Counted from the first letter of the stretch, positions 1 through 5,810 are shown. The stretch: 7,976 bases of DNA from Chloroflexota bacterium (GCA_021802185.1 JAKAAV010000088.1:1-7976), one strand, 5' to 3'. Translations and numbers: made by a program. Notes: generated by a model not told the origin, from the letters alone.

Positions 1-46
1 GGAGAGGCGGCTGGACGCGGAGCGGCGGCCGCGACGCCGCGAGAGA

Positions 47-79
47 GCGGACGGCGGCGGGATGCCCGCCGCCGTCCGC
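47..79 (-). terminator. Perfect 15-bp stem with a three-base loop downstream of usp
   Basis: Arms 47-61 (GCGGACGGCGGCGGG) and 65-79 are exact reverse complements around ATG (62-64). On the minus strand the stem is followed by TCTCTCGCGG, a pyrimidine-rich but not U-only tail. It is the most stable hairpin in the window and the likely transcription end of usp; it may also serve a gene arriving from the left on the plus strand. Bases 1-46 hold no gene I can support. Confidence 0.6.
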
Positions 80-135
80 GGTCGCTGGGAGGAGGAGCGC
101 GACAGGCGCGCGCCAGCGACGTAGCCGTTTCCGCC

Positions 136-152
136 GGTCCGGGTCCCGGACC
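136..152 (-). terminator. 17-bp perfect inverted repeat just after the usp stop
   Basis: GGTCCGGG (136-143) and CCCGGACC (145-152) flank a single base. In RNA this gives a 7-bp stem with a three-base loop, eight bases after the usp stop codon (162-160). No U-tract follows (minus strand continues GGCGGAAACGG). It could be a terminator stem, an mRNA 3' stabiliser or a dyad protein site. Confidence 0.45.
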
Positions 153-159
153 CGCGGCG

Positions 160-615
160 CTATCGTGCGACCGCTGCCGACACCTCCTGCGGTCGAACCA
201 CCATCACCGGCACACGCGAGTGCCGCACCACGTACTCGGAGACGCTCCCGAGCAGCAACCGCCCGATCACGCTGCGGCCGTGCGTTCCGACGACGACCAG
301 GTCGGCCCCCTCCGACTCTGCGGCGGACACGATCGCTTCGCCGGGCTGTCCCTCCCACGTCAGGTACGTGGCCGAGACGCCGCACCGGCGCGCGTCATCG
401 ACAACCGCGCGCGCAATCGCCTCCGCTTCCTGCCGCGCGCCGAACAGCGAGCCGGGGAAGATCGATCCCGGTGCGACGACCTCGCTGACGTTGACGACGT
501 TGACGACGAGGAGGCGGGCGCCGAGCCGCAGCGCAAGGTCGATCGCCTCGTCGCCGGCTGCGGCGGACGCGGGCGAGCCATCGGTTGCGACGAGGATCGT
601 CTCGATCCTGGCCAT
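160..615 (-). CDS. Universal stress protein (UspA fold), ATP-binding type
   Basis: The product is 151 residues, a normal single-domain Usp. It opens with the beta-1 block IETILVATDGSPAS carrying Asp12. Near the end is the nucleotide-binding motif G-x2-G-x9-G-S, formed by Gly110, Gly113, Gly123 and Ser124 in GTHGRSVIGRLLLGS, followed by VSEYVVRHSRVPVMVVR. This is the ATP-binding (MJ0577-like) subclass rather than the non-binding UspA subclass. In actinobacteria such proteins are frequent members of dormancy and hypoxia regulons, including the M. tuberculosis DosR regulon, where a usp neighbours pfkB and dosT. Its location downstream of a DosT/DevR-like pair agrees, but control by that pair is inferred. 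It is preceded by the strongest ribosome binding site in the window and the 33-bp tandem repeat, and followed by two inverted repeats. Confidence 0.95.
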   Translation of the reverse strand: MARIETILVATDGSPASAAAGDEAIDLALRLGARLLVVNVVNVSEVVAPGSIFPGSLFGARQEAEAIARAVVDDARRCGVSATYLTWEGQPGEAIVSAAESEGADLVVVGTHGRSVIGRLLLGSVSEYVVRHSRVPVMVVRPQEVSAAVAR

Positions 616-619
616 TCCT

Positions 620-626
620 CCTCCTT
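620..626 (-). promoter_or_regulatory. Strong ribosome binding site AAGGAGG deciding the usp start
   Basis: AAGGAGG (626-620), with a second GGAGG register directly following, sits four bases before ATG 615. It is the strongest Shine-Dalgarno in the window and places the start at MARIETILVATDGS rather than at ATG 702, whose 29 extra residues are Arg/Gly-rich and unlike the family. Confidence 0.85.
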
Positions 627-722
627 TCCTCACGAGGGTGACGCGCGACAGCGAGCCGGCGCGTCTGCCGGACGGCCCGAAGGGACCCGTCAGCCGGCCC
701 ACGTCAGCGGGACGGCAGGACC

Positions 723-793
723 GGTCGGGGGCTCGTGCACGCGTCGGAGCGATGGGGTCGGGGGCTCGTGCACGCGTCGGAGCGATGGGGTCG
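723..793. repeat. Perfect 33-bp tandem direct repeat (about 2.15 copies) upstream of usp
   Basis: Bases 723-760 are identical to 756-793, so the period is 33. Each unit contains the 8-bp palindrome CGTGCACG (734-741 and 767-774), flanked by GGGGGCT on the left and CGTCGGAGCGATGG on the right. The palindrome centres lie about 122 and 155 bases upstream of the usp ATG and 33 bp apart, close to three helical turns. The repeat is outside any supported gene. Confidence 0.85.
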
Positions 794-852
794 AGACCTG
801 CGCCGTGAAGGCTGAAGCGGTCGCCGCGCGCACGAGGAACACCGGAACACTC

Positions 853-870
853 GCGCTCGCGGCCGAGCGC
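853..870 (-). terminator. Possible short hairpin terminator after the receiver gene
   Basis: GCGCTCG (853-859) and CGAGCGC (864-870) pair over 7 bp with a four-base loop, about 50 bases past the receiver stop. The minus strand continues GAGTGTTCCGGTGTTCC, with scattered T but no U-tract. This is weak evidence in such GC-rich DNA. Confidence 0.25.
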
Positions 871-918
871 CGAAGCCTCGAGAACGTCAGGCCATCGGGG
901 CGGAAGCGCCGGGAGTCG

Positions 919-1296
919 TCAGGCCGCCAGCGCCCGCAACTGCCCCGCCAGGATCGGTCCCGCGATGCGCTTCAGCAGCGTCGCCCCGACCCCGCACTCG
1001 CGCGCGTCGCGGCGCTCGCGTTCGCCCCAGTACGACGACAGCACGGCGATGCGGTTGCGACCCAGGTTGTCGGCAAGCAACCGGACCACGGTCGTCCAGC
1101 CCGCGGAGAGGTCCCCGTCGACGAGCGCCACGTCGATCGCGGTCTCACGGGCGGCGCAGGCCGCGTCGGAGGCGTTGGACGCCCGGGCGACGACATCGAA
1201 CCCGTGCAGCGTGAGGTACTCGGCGAGCGCGTCACCGGCGGCGCGGTGGTCGCTCACGAGGAGGAGGCGCGGTCGCCGGGGGTCGCGGGGTTCCAT
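919..1296 (-). CDS. Stand-alone response-regulator receiver domain with a modified acidic pocket
   Basis: The product is 125 residues, just one CheY-like receiver and no output domain. Strand 1 is RLLLVSDHRAAGDAL, the presumed phospho-acceptor is Asp60 in DVALVDGDL (55-63), Ser87 stands at the conserved Thr/Ser position in VLSSYW, and Lys109 lies in LLKRIAG. The usual acidic pair is reduced: Ser15-Asp16 replaces Asp-Asp, so Mg2+ binding may be weakened. The blocks L-S-SY and LLK-x-I-x-G resemble the DevR-like receiver encoded about 1.6 kb upstream (LTSY, LLKQIRG). It may therefore receive phosphate from, or act as a phosphate sink for, the same DosT-like kinase; this is inference. The start is ATG 1296 without a clear Shine-Dalgarno, and no better in-frame start is seen. 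The next gene on the strand is usp after 303 bp. Confidence 0.82.
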   Translation of the reverse strand: MEPRDPRRPRLLLVSDHRAAGDALAEYLTLHGFDVVARASNASDAACAARETAIDVALVDGDLSAGWTTVVRLLADNLGRNRIAVLSSYWGERERRDARECGVGATLLKRIAGPILAGQLRALAA

Positions 1297-1404
1297 GGAC
1301 GAAGCCTGAGGGCGGGCGGTTCGGACGGCGAAGCGACGAAGAGGCCGAAGAACCCTGCCGAACGGCCCTACGCACGTCTCGCGTCCATAACGATCCTATG
1401 AGCA

Positions 1405-1439
1405 AGGCGAACGCCGCAGGGGACGCGCGGCGTTCGCCT
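1405..1439 (-). terminator. Strong hairpin after the CoA-transferase stop
   Basis: Arms 1405-1416 (AGGCGAACGCCG) and 1428-1439 pair perfectly over 12 bp, or 13 bp with C1417-G1427, leaving a nine-base loop. It starts 13 bases after the TGA at 1455-1453. The minus-strand run after the stem is only TTGCTC, so a classical U-tract is missing, as is common in high-GC actinobacteria. On the plus strand the stem is followed by CTTTC. Immediately downstream, 1386-1400 is a small AT-richer island, the only one in the 156-bp gap before the receiver gene. Confidence 0.65.
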
Positions 1440-1452
1440 CTTTCAGTGCCCC

Positions 1453-2727
1453 TCAGACGAAGTGGCGGCGCCGCGCCATGCAGTCGAGGTCGTCGCGGAA
1501 ATCGGGGTGCGCGATCGCGGTCAGCGCGCGGACGCGCTCGGCGATCGTCCTGCCGTGCAGGTGCGCCACGCCCCACTCGGTGACGACGATCTGGACATGG
1601 GCGCGGGTCGTCACGACCCCGGCGCCCTCCTTGAGCGTGCACACGATCCGTGACGTCTTCCCGTCCGACGTCGTCGACGGAAGCGCGATGATCGCGCGGC
1701 CGTCTTCGGCCAGGGCCGCTCCCCGGATGAAGTCCATCTGCCCGCCGACGCCGCTGTACAGCTGCCAGCCGATCGAATCGGAGCACACCTGTCCCGTGAG
1801 GTCGACCTCGATCGCCGAGTTGATCGCACACATGCGCCTGAACCGCCGGATCACCGACGTGTCGTTCGTGTAGTCGACCTCCCGCATCTCGATCATCGGG
1901 TTGTCGTCCACGAACTCGTAGAGGCGCGGGCCGCCCATCATGAACGCGGCCACGATCTTGCCGCGGTCGAGCTCCTTGCACTGCCCGGTCACGACGCCGG
2001 CCTCGACGAGATCGACGACTGCGTCGGTGAACATCTCTGTGTGGATGCCGAGGTCGTGGCGGTCGCGGAGGGCGTGCCCGACCGCGCTCGGGATCGCGCC
2101 GATCCCCATCTGCAGCGTGGCCCCGTCGGGGATGAGGTCGGCCACGTACTGCGCGATCCGGCGCTCGAGCTCTCCGGGCGTCCCCGTGTCGTGCACGTAC
2201 GGCGGGCGATCCACCTCGATCGCGAGGTCGATCTCCGACACGTGCACGAAGCTGTTGCCGTGCGTGCGCGGCCAGGCGCGGTTCACCTGGGCGATGACGG
2301 TCCTCGAGGAGCGGATCGCCGCGAGTGTCGCGTCGACCGAGGGCCCCAGCGAGCAGAAGCCGTGCGCGTCGGGCGGGGTGACGTTGATGAACGAGACGTC
2401 GAGCGGAACGATCCCGCGCGTGAAGAGGCTCGGGATGTCCGAGAGGAAGACGGGGACGAAGTCCGCACGGCCCTCGTTGACCGCCTTCCGCGCGTTCGGG
2501 CCGATGAACAGCGCCTTGTGCCGGAAATGGTCGGCCATCTCCGGGGTCAGGTGCGGGGCCGGCCCCTCGGCATGCATGTGGACGATGCTGACGTCGTGCA
2601 GCTCCGGCGCACGACCGACCAGCGCGTCGAGCAGCTCCGTGGGTGTGGCGGCGGCCGCCTGAACGAAGATCTGGTCGCCGGACCGGATGCCGGCCACGGC
2701 TTCCGCGGGCGTCACGATACGCATCAT
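1453..2727 (-). CDS. Acetyl-CoA hydrolase / 4-hydroxybutyrate CoA-transferase family enzyme
   Basis: The product is 424 residues, close to the length of 4-hydroxybutyrate CoA-transferases (about 430-440) and shorter than succinyl-CoA:acetate transferases of the Cat1/AarC group. The N-terminal domain begins IVTPAEAVAGIRSGDQIFV and holds DVSIVHMHAEG (45-55). The C-terminal domain has MGIGAIPSAV (207-216) and the catalytic-glutamate motif GIHTEMFTD, with Glu231 expected to form the glutamyl-CoA thioester. It continues with SGVGGQMDFIRGA (325-337), the usual glycine-rich CoA-site block, and TEWGVAHLHG (383-392). The enzyme would move CoA between an acyl-CoA and a carboxylate such as acetate, or hydrolyse the acyl-CoA; the acyl substrate cannot be read from sequence. 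The start is ATG 2727 or the adjacent ATG 2724. Placement just after a DevR-type regulator suggests a fermentative or redox-balancing role when respiration is limited (inference). A strong hairpin follows the stop. Confidence 0.92.
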   Translation of the reverse strand: MMRIVTPAEAVAGIRSGDQIFVQAAAATPTELLDALVGRAPELHDVSIVHMHAEGPAPHLTPEMADHFRHKALFIGPNARKAVNEGRADFVPVFLSDIPSLFTRGIVPLDVSFINVTPPDAHGFCSLGPSVDATLAAIRSSRTVIAQVNRAWPRTHGNSFVHVSEIDLAIEVDRPPYVHDTGTPGELERRIAQYVADLIPDGATLQMGIGAIPSAVGHALRDRHDLGIHTEMFTDAVVDLVEAGVVTGQCKELDRGKIVAAFMMGGPRLYEFVDDNPMIEMREVDYTNDTSVIRRFRRMCAINSAIEVDLTGQVCSDSIGWQLYSGVGGQMDFIRGAALAEDGRAIIALPSTTSDGKTSRIVCTLKEGAGVVTTRAHVQIVVTEWGVAHLHGRTIAERVRALTAIAHPDFRDDLDCMARRRHFV

Positions 2728-2733
2728 CTCGTG

Positions 2734-2739
2734 AGCCTA
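2734..2739 (-). promoter_or_regulatory. Possible -10 element of a leaderless promoter for the CoA-transferase gene
   Basis: TAGGCT (2739-2734) fits the TAnnnT pattern and sits six bases before the ATG at 2727, which has no Shine-Dalgarno. The spacing suits transcription starting at or near the ATG. No convincing -35 box is visible 16-18 bases upstream; a TTGGAC occurs, but 24 bases away. The 132-bp gap after the devR-like stop otherwise holds only short inverted repeats (for example 2817-2830). Confidence 0.25.
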
Positions 2740-2859
2740 GATCCGTCGCCGCCCGCGGGAACCGTCCAATGCAGGCTCGAGGAGGTGTCCTCCGGCACGT
2801 CCTCCAGAGTCCGATGGGTGGATGTCCACCGGCCCAGCGCGGCTCGGGTCGCCGCGCGC

Positions 2860-3531
2860 CTACTCCGCGCCGGGGAGCCGGTGCCGGGCGACGAACGCCG
2901 CCGCCTGCGACCGGCGCTGGAGGTTCAGCTTCGCGAGGATCGAGCTCACGTAGTTCTTGACGGTCTTGTCCGAGAGGAAGATCTCGGACGCGATCTCCTT
3001 GTTGGTCTTCCCCTCCGCGATCAGGAGCAGGATCTTCTGCTCCTGCCGGGTGAGCTGCGCGAGCTCGTCGGTGTAGGTGCCCGTCGCGATCCGGCGCACC
3101 CGGTCGAGGACCTTCTCGGTGACCGCGGGGTCGAGCAGCGACTCGCCGCGGCCGACCGCCTCGAGCGACGAGACGAGGTCCCGTCCGCGGATCTGCTTGA
3201 GCAGGTAACCGCTCGCGCCCGCCACGATCGAGGCGAACACCGCCTCCTCGTCGGGGTAGCTGGTCAGGATCACCACGCGCGTCTGCGGCATCTCGGACCG
3301 GATCTCTCGCGTCGCCTCGATGCCGGACCCGTCGGGCAGGCGCACGTCCATCACGATGAGATCCGGCTGGTACTTGCGTGCCGCCTCGACCGCCTCGGCC
3401 ACCGTCCCGGCCTGCGCGACCACCTGGAACCCCTCGCGCCGCTCGAGCAGGGAGACCAGGCCCTGCCGCACGACTTCGTGGTCGTCCACCACCAGGAGCC
3501 GCAGCGGCCTGCTGGTCGCTCCCTCTGTCAC
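2860..3531 (-). CDS. devR: DevR/DosR-type NarL-family response regulator
   Basis: The product is 223 residues from a GTG at 3531, preceded by GGAGGG (3542-3537) with a five-base spacer; longer starts would run into the kinase gene. The receiver domain (about 10-125) has the acidic pair Asp16-Asp17, phospho-acceptor Asp62 in MDVRLPDGSG, Thr90 and Lys112. The LuxR/NarL-type helix-turn-helix (about 158-215) contains LTRQEQKILLLIAEGKTNKE and a recognition helix KTVKNYVSSILAKL, then RRSQAAAFV. That recognition helix is nearly that of M. tuberculosis DosR (KTVKNYVSRLLAKL), including the Lys and Asn residues reported to contact DNA, and the receiver has the same LPDG, LTSY and GASGY blocks. It is therefore placed in the DevR/DosR branch rather than generic NarL, and is expected to be phosphorylated by the kinase encoded directly upstream and to activate transcription. 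The symbol marks the family branch; strict orthology to the mycobacterial gene is not proven. Confidence 0.93.
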   Translation of the reverse strand: MTEGATSRPLRLLVVDDHEVVRQGLVSLLERREGFQVVAQAGTVAEAVEAARKYQPDLIVMDVRLPDGSGIEATREIRSEMPQTRVVILTSYPDEEAVFASIVAGASGYLLKQIRGRDLVSSLEAVGRGESLLDPAVTEKVLDRVRRIATGTYTDELAQLTRQEQKILLLIAEGKTNKEIASEIFLSDKTVKNYVSSILAKLNLQRRSQAAAFVARHRLPGAE

Positions 3532-3536
3532 CGTCG

Positions 3537-3542
3537 CCCTCC
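3537..3542 (-). promoter_or_regulatory. Ribosome binding site GGAGGG deciding the GTG start of the devR-like gene
   Basis: GGAGGG lies five bases before GTG 3531-3529, inside the 16-bp gap after the kinase stop (TGA 3550-3548). It fixes the regulator start against ATG 3630, which would add 33 Arg-rich residues overlapping the kinase gene and lacks family similarity. Confidence 0.75.
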
Positions 3543-3547
3543 GATCG

Positions 3548-5173
3548 TCAGGCCGATCCGTCCTGGCTGCTCGACGTCGCCCCCCGCACCGGGACGCGGA
3601 CCGCGACCCGCGTGCCGCGTCCCACCGCACTCTCGACGAGGAGCTCGCCGCCCAGCTCGGCGGCCCTTGTCCTCATGTTGCCAAGCCCCATGTGCCCCGG
3701 ACCGCGCCGCGCGGCCGGGTCGAACCCCACTCCATCATCCACGATGGCGAGCTCGAGCGCACGCTCGTCCGCCACGAGATGGATCTCGGCGTGCCCGGCG
3801 TGCGCGTGTCGGGCGACGTTGCTGAGCGCCTCGCGGGCCAGCTGGAGCAGCTGCGCGGTGTCGTCCGCGGGTAACTCGAAGTCCGCGGGTCCGTTCACCT
3901 CGAGCGTGATGTCGATCATCGTGTTGACTCGGAACTCCTCCGCCATCGCGGCCAGCGCCTCCACGAGGCCCGCCTGGTCGAGGGGCTCGGGCCGCAGCCC
4001 GAAGATGAAGTTCCGGATGTCGCGGATGGTCAGGTTGATCGACTCGATCGCTCGCTCGATGCGGGCGGACGCCTCGGCAGGGTCGTCCGGCGCGAGCTCG
4101 AGCGCGTCGTCGAGCATGAGGCCGACGGCGTAGATGCTCTGGATCACACCGTCATGGAGGTCACGGCCAATGCGCTGCCGCTCCTCGAGGATCGCCAGGC
4201 GCTGCTCCTGCTCGTGGAGCTTCGCGTTCTCCATCGCGATGCCGGCGTGCGCCGCGAACAGCTCGACGAGGCGCTGGTCGGCATCGGTAAAGGCGGCGCC
4301 GTCCTCGCGGTCGGTCACGTAGAGGTTGCCGAGTATGCGGCCGCGCACCGATACGGGCACGCCGAGCAGCGAGCGCATCTCGGGGTGGTTCGGCGGGAAC
4401 CCGATGCTGCGCGGGTGCGCGGCGATGTCGGGAACGCGGAGCGGGCGCCCCTGCTCGATGATCAGGCCGAGCAGCCCGCGACCGTGCGGGGCAGGGCCGA
4501 TCCGCTCCCGCTGGATGCGGCTGATCCCGCTCGTGATGAAGGGATCGATCTGCCGCTGCTCGTCGAGCACGCCGAGCGCGGCATACCGCGCATGGACGAG
4601 CCTGCGGACGTTGTCGACGATGACCTGCAGCACGCGGTCGACCGACAGGACCCCGGAGATGCCCCGGGTGGCCTCGTCGAGCGCCGCGAGTTGCTCGCCG
4701 ACCTCGTCGGCCTCCGTCCGAGCGGTTGCGGAGGCTGACGCGACGTCGAGGATCCGGACGAGGGCCGCGGCGGATTCCGGCGCACCGTCGACGAGCAGCT
4801 CGACGCCGCCGTCCCTGTGGTCGCCGTTCGCGGCGACCAGAGCCACGTGGAGCCCGGCCCGGCGAGGCGCCGAGGGTGCGCGGCGCAGCGTCCCGGCCCC
4901 GACCTCGCCCTCGGCCGACTCGGGGCGGCGCGAGAGCCGGATTCCGGCGATTCCGTGCGCCTCGGCGTAGCCGGCGAGCTCGGTCGCCAGCCGTCGCCGT
5001 TCGGCAGGTCCGCGCGAACGCAGCCATCCCGACGTCGCCTCGATCAGGTCGACGACGGCCATCTCCGGGCGGCGTCGAGGCCGGCCGGACGGGCGCGGCC
5101 CGTCGGACTGACGCCGATCCACAGCGGGATGAGATCGCGTTCGCGCCTCGGTCGCGGCGAATGCCTCCGTCAC
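3548..5173 (-). CDS. GAF-domain sensor histidine kinase of the DosS/DosT (DevS) type
   Basis: This is a soluble two-component sensor with no membrane segment. Residue numbers are from the internal ATG at 5062 (504 aa). In order: a poorly conserved N-terminal region (1-115); one GAF domain (about 135-280); a HisKA_3 dimerisation domain with the phospho-acceptor His303 in GRDLHDGVIQ; and a HATPase_c domain with the N-box REALSNVARHA (410-420), the G1 box VDDGVGFDP (441-449) and GLGNM (459-463). The GAF domain carries GFPPNHPEMRS and NLYVTDR. By alignment from memory to M. tuberculosis DosS, His226 matches the haem ligand His149 and Tyr248 matches Tyr171 (both 22 residues apart), while Gly164 stands where DosS has Glu87 and DosT has Gly. 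Haem-based gas sensing is therefore plausible but inferred. Mycobacterial homologues have two GAF domains; only one is clear here. GTG 5173 is preferred as start because it overlaps the upstream TGA (GTGA) and has GGGAG (5186-5182) eight bases ahead; ATG 5062 is the alternative. The regulator gene follows after 16 bp. Confidence 0.9.
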   Translation of the reverse strand: MTEAFAATEARTRSHPAVDRRQSDGPRPSGRPRRRPEMAVVDLIEATSGWLRSRGPAERRRLATELAGYAEAHGIAGIRLSRRPESAEGEVGAGTLRRAPSAPRRAGLHVALVAANGDHRDGGVELLVDGAPESAAALVRILDVASASATARTEADEVGEQLAALDEATRGISGVLSVDRVLQVIVDNVRRLVHARYAALGVLDEQRQIDPFITSGISRIQRERIGPAPHGRGLLGLIIEQGRPLRVPDIAAHPRSIGFPPNHPEMRSLLGVPVSVRGRILGNLYVTDREDGAAFTDADQRLVELFAAHAGIAMENAKLHEQEQRLAILEERQRIGRDLHDGVIQSIYAVGLMLDDALELAPDDPAEASARIERAIESINLTIRDIRNFIFGLRPEPLDQAGLVEALAAMAEEFRVNTMIDITLEVNGPADFELPADDTAQLLQLAREALSNVARHAHAGHAEIHLVADERALELAIVDDGVGFDPAARRGPGHMGLGNMRTRAAELGGELLVESAVGRGTRVAVRVPVRGATSSSQDGSA

Positions 5174-5772
5174 GACCGGCGCTCCCAGCCCGTCGCGACT
5201 GCGGCGCGAGCGAGTCCGTCCGCCCCGGGAGTGCCACGCTCGAGCTCGACGGCGAACCGGCCCACGAGGCCGCCGAACGCCCCGCCGTCGTCCTCCGGCG
5301 CCTCGAGCACGGTCCCCACGCTCGCGAGCCGCTCGTCGGGCGCGACGCCGCGCGGCAGCACCGCGACGACCTGCGCGCCGTGGAACGCCGCCCCATCGAG
5401 CGCAGCCGCCTCGGCGTCGGACTCCAGCGGCTCGGCGAGCAACAGCACCGAGAATTCGACGAGGTAGCCGAGACCGAGCTCGACGTCGCCGCGCTCGAGC
5501 CGCGGGAGGTCCGCGTGCGGGGTCTCGGGCTCGGGCGTCCGGGCCGCGGGGTCGCGCAGCATCGCCGCATGCCCGATCCCGAGCCGCGACAGGCCGACGA
5601 TGACCTCGTCGCCCGCCGCGTCGTCGCCGATCGACCCGACCAGCTCGACCGACGCCCCGGCCTGGACCGCGGCGCGCGCGATCGACACGCAGAGCCCGGC
5701 GGGGGCGGGAGCCACCACGCCGGGCGTGCCGGGACGGCGTGCCGCGCGCGGGCGGCCAAGGACGACGATCAT
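5170..5772 (-). CDS. Short, degenerate PfkB/ribokinase-like protein, probably without kinase activity
   Basis: The product is 200 residues, against roughly 290-320 for PfkB-family carbohydrate kinases. The N-terminal family signature is recognisable: AGASVELVGSIGDDAAGDEV around residues 38-57, followed by a GLSRLGI segment. The C-terminal end also fits (LVGRFAVELERG at 169-180, then a helix). Between them the central sugar-binding and lid portion is shortened. The anion-hole/catalytic motif, normally GAGD followed by roughly AFVGAFA, aligns with GAFG at 164-167, so the catalytic Asp is replaced by Gly. Phosphotransfer is therefore unlikely by family knowledge; a nucleotide- or sugar-binding sensory role is inference. 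The ATG at 5772 is chosen because a -35/-10 pair ends nine bases before it and there is no Shine-Dalgarno, suggesting a near-leaderless start; ATG 5799 is the alternative. The stop overlaps the GTG of the sensor kinase, so the two are probably translationally coupled. It could also be a decayed kinase. Confidence 0.75.
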   Translation of the reverse strand: MIVVLGRPRAARRPGTPGVVAPAPAGLCVSIARAAVQAGASVELVGSIGDDAAGDEVIVGLSRLGIGHAAMLRDPAARTPEPETPHADLPRLERGDVELGLGYLVEFSVLLLAEPLESDAEAAALDGAAFHGAQVVAVLPRGVAPDERLASVGTVLEAPEDDGGAFGGLVGRFAVELERGTPGADGLARAAVATGWERRS

Positions 5773-5781
5773 CCGCGCTGC

Positions 5782-5810
5782 AATGTAGCGGCCGGCCATC
5801 GGGGCGGCAA
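5782..5810 (-). promoter_or_regulatory. Candidate sigma-70-type promoter for the PfkB-like/sensor/regulator unit
   Basis: On the minus strand TTGCCG (5810-5805) and TACATT (5787-5782) are separated by exactly 17 bases. Each matches the -35 and -10 consensus at four of six positions. The -10 box ends nine bases before the ATG at 5772, so the transcript would have essentially no leader, consistent with the missing Shine-Dalgarno sequence. It lies in the 134-bp gap after the MFS stop. Two weak 5-bp stems in the same gap (5888-5900 and 5854-5867) are too short to call terminators. Confidence 0.4.

Larger units (their letters stand above)
616..918. other. 303-bp intergenic region ahead of usp
   Basis: No convincing gene is seen on either strand. 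From the receiver end the region holds the weak hairpin at 853-870, a short GGAACAC tandem duplication (836-850), the 33-bp tandem repeat (723-793) and, directly before usp, a strong ribosome binding site. Its length and the repeat make it the likely regulatory region of usp. I see no clear -35/-10 pair and no canonical DosR box in it. Confidence 0.5.

Noticed and set aside
616..918. DosR-box-like sequence, for example GGGAC followed by GTC near 694
   Set aside because: The half-site spacing does not match the mycobacterial 20-bp palindrome, and no canonical box was found here or upstream of 2727, 1296 or 5772.
1297..1320. CAGGCT six bases before the receiver ATG as a leaderless -10
   Set aside because: It lacks the first T of the TAnnnT pattern and has no matching -35; too weak to annotate.
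2817..2830. GGTGGA-TG-TCCACC inverted repeat after the devR-like gene
   Set aside because: A 6-bp dyad with a two-base gap and no U-tract; short dyads like this are expected by chance at this GC content.
2041..3825. Long plus-strand open frames, such as 2041-3825, 220-1401 and 4726-6174
   Set aside because: They lie antisense to genes with clear domains, have Arg/Pro-rich composition and show no recognisable motifs. The repeated 11-residue unit in the 220-1401 frame only reflects the 33-bp DNA repeat.
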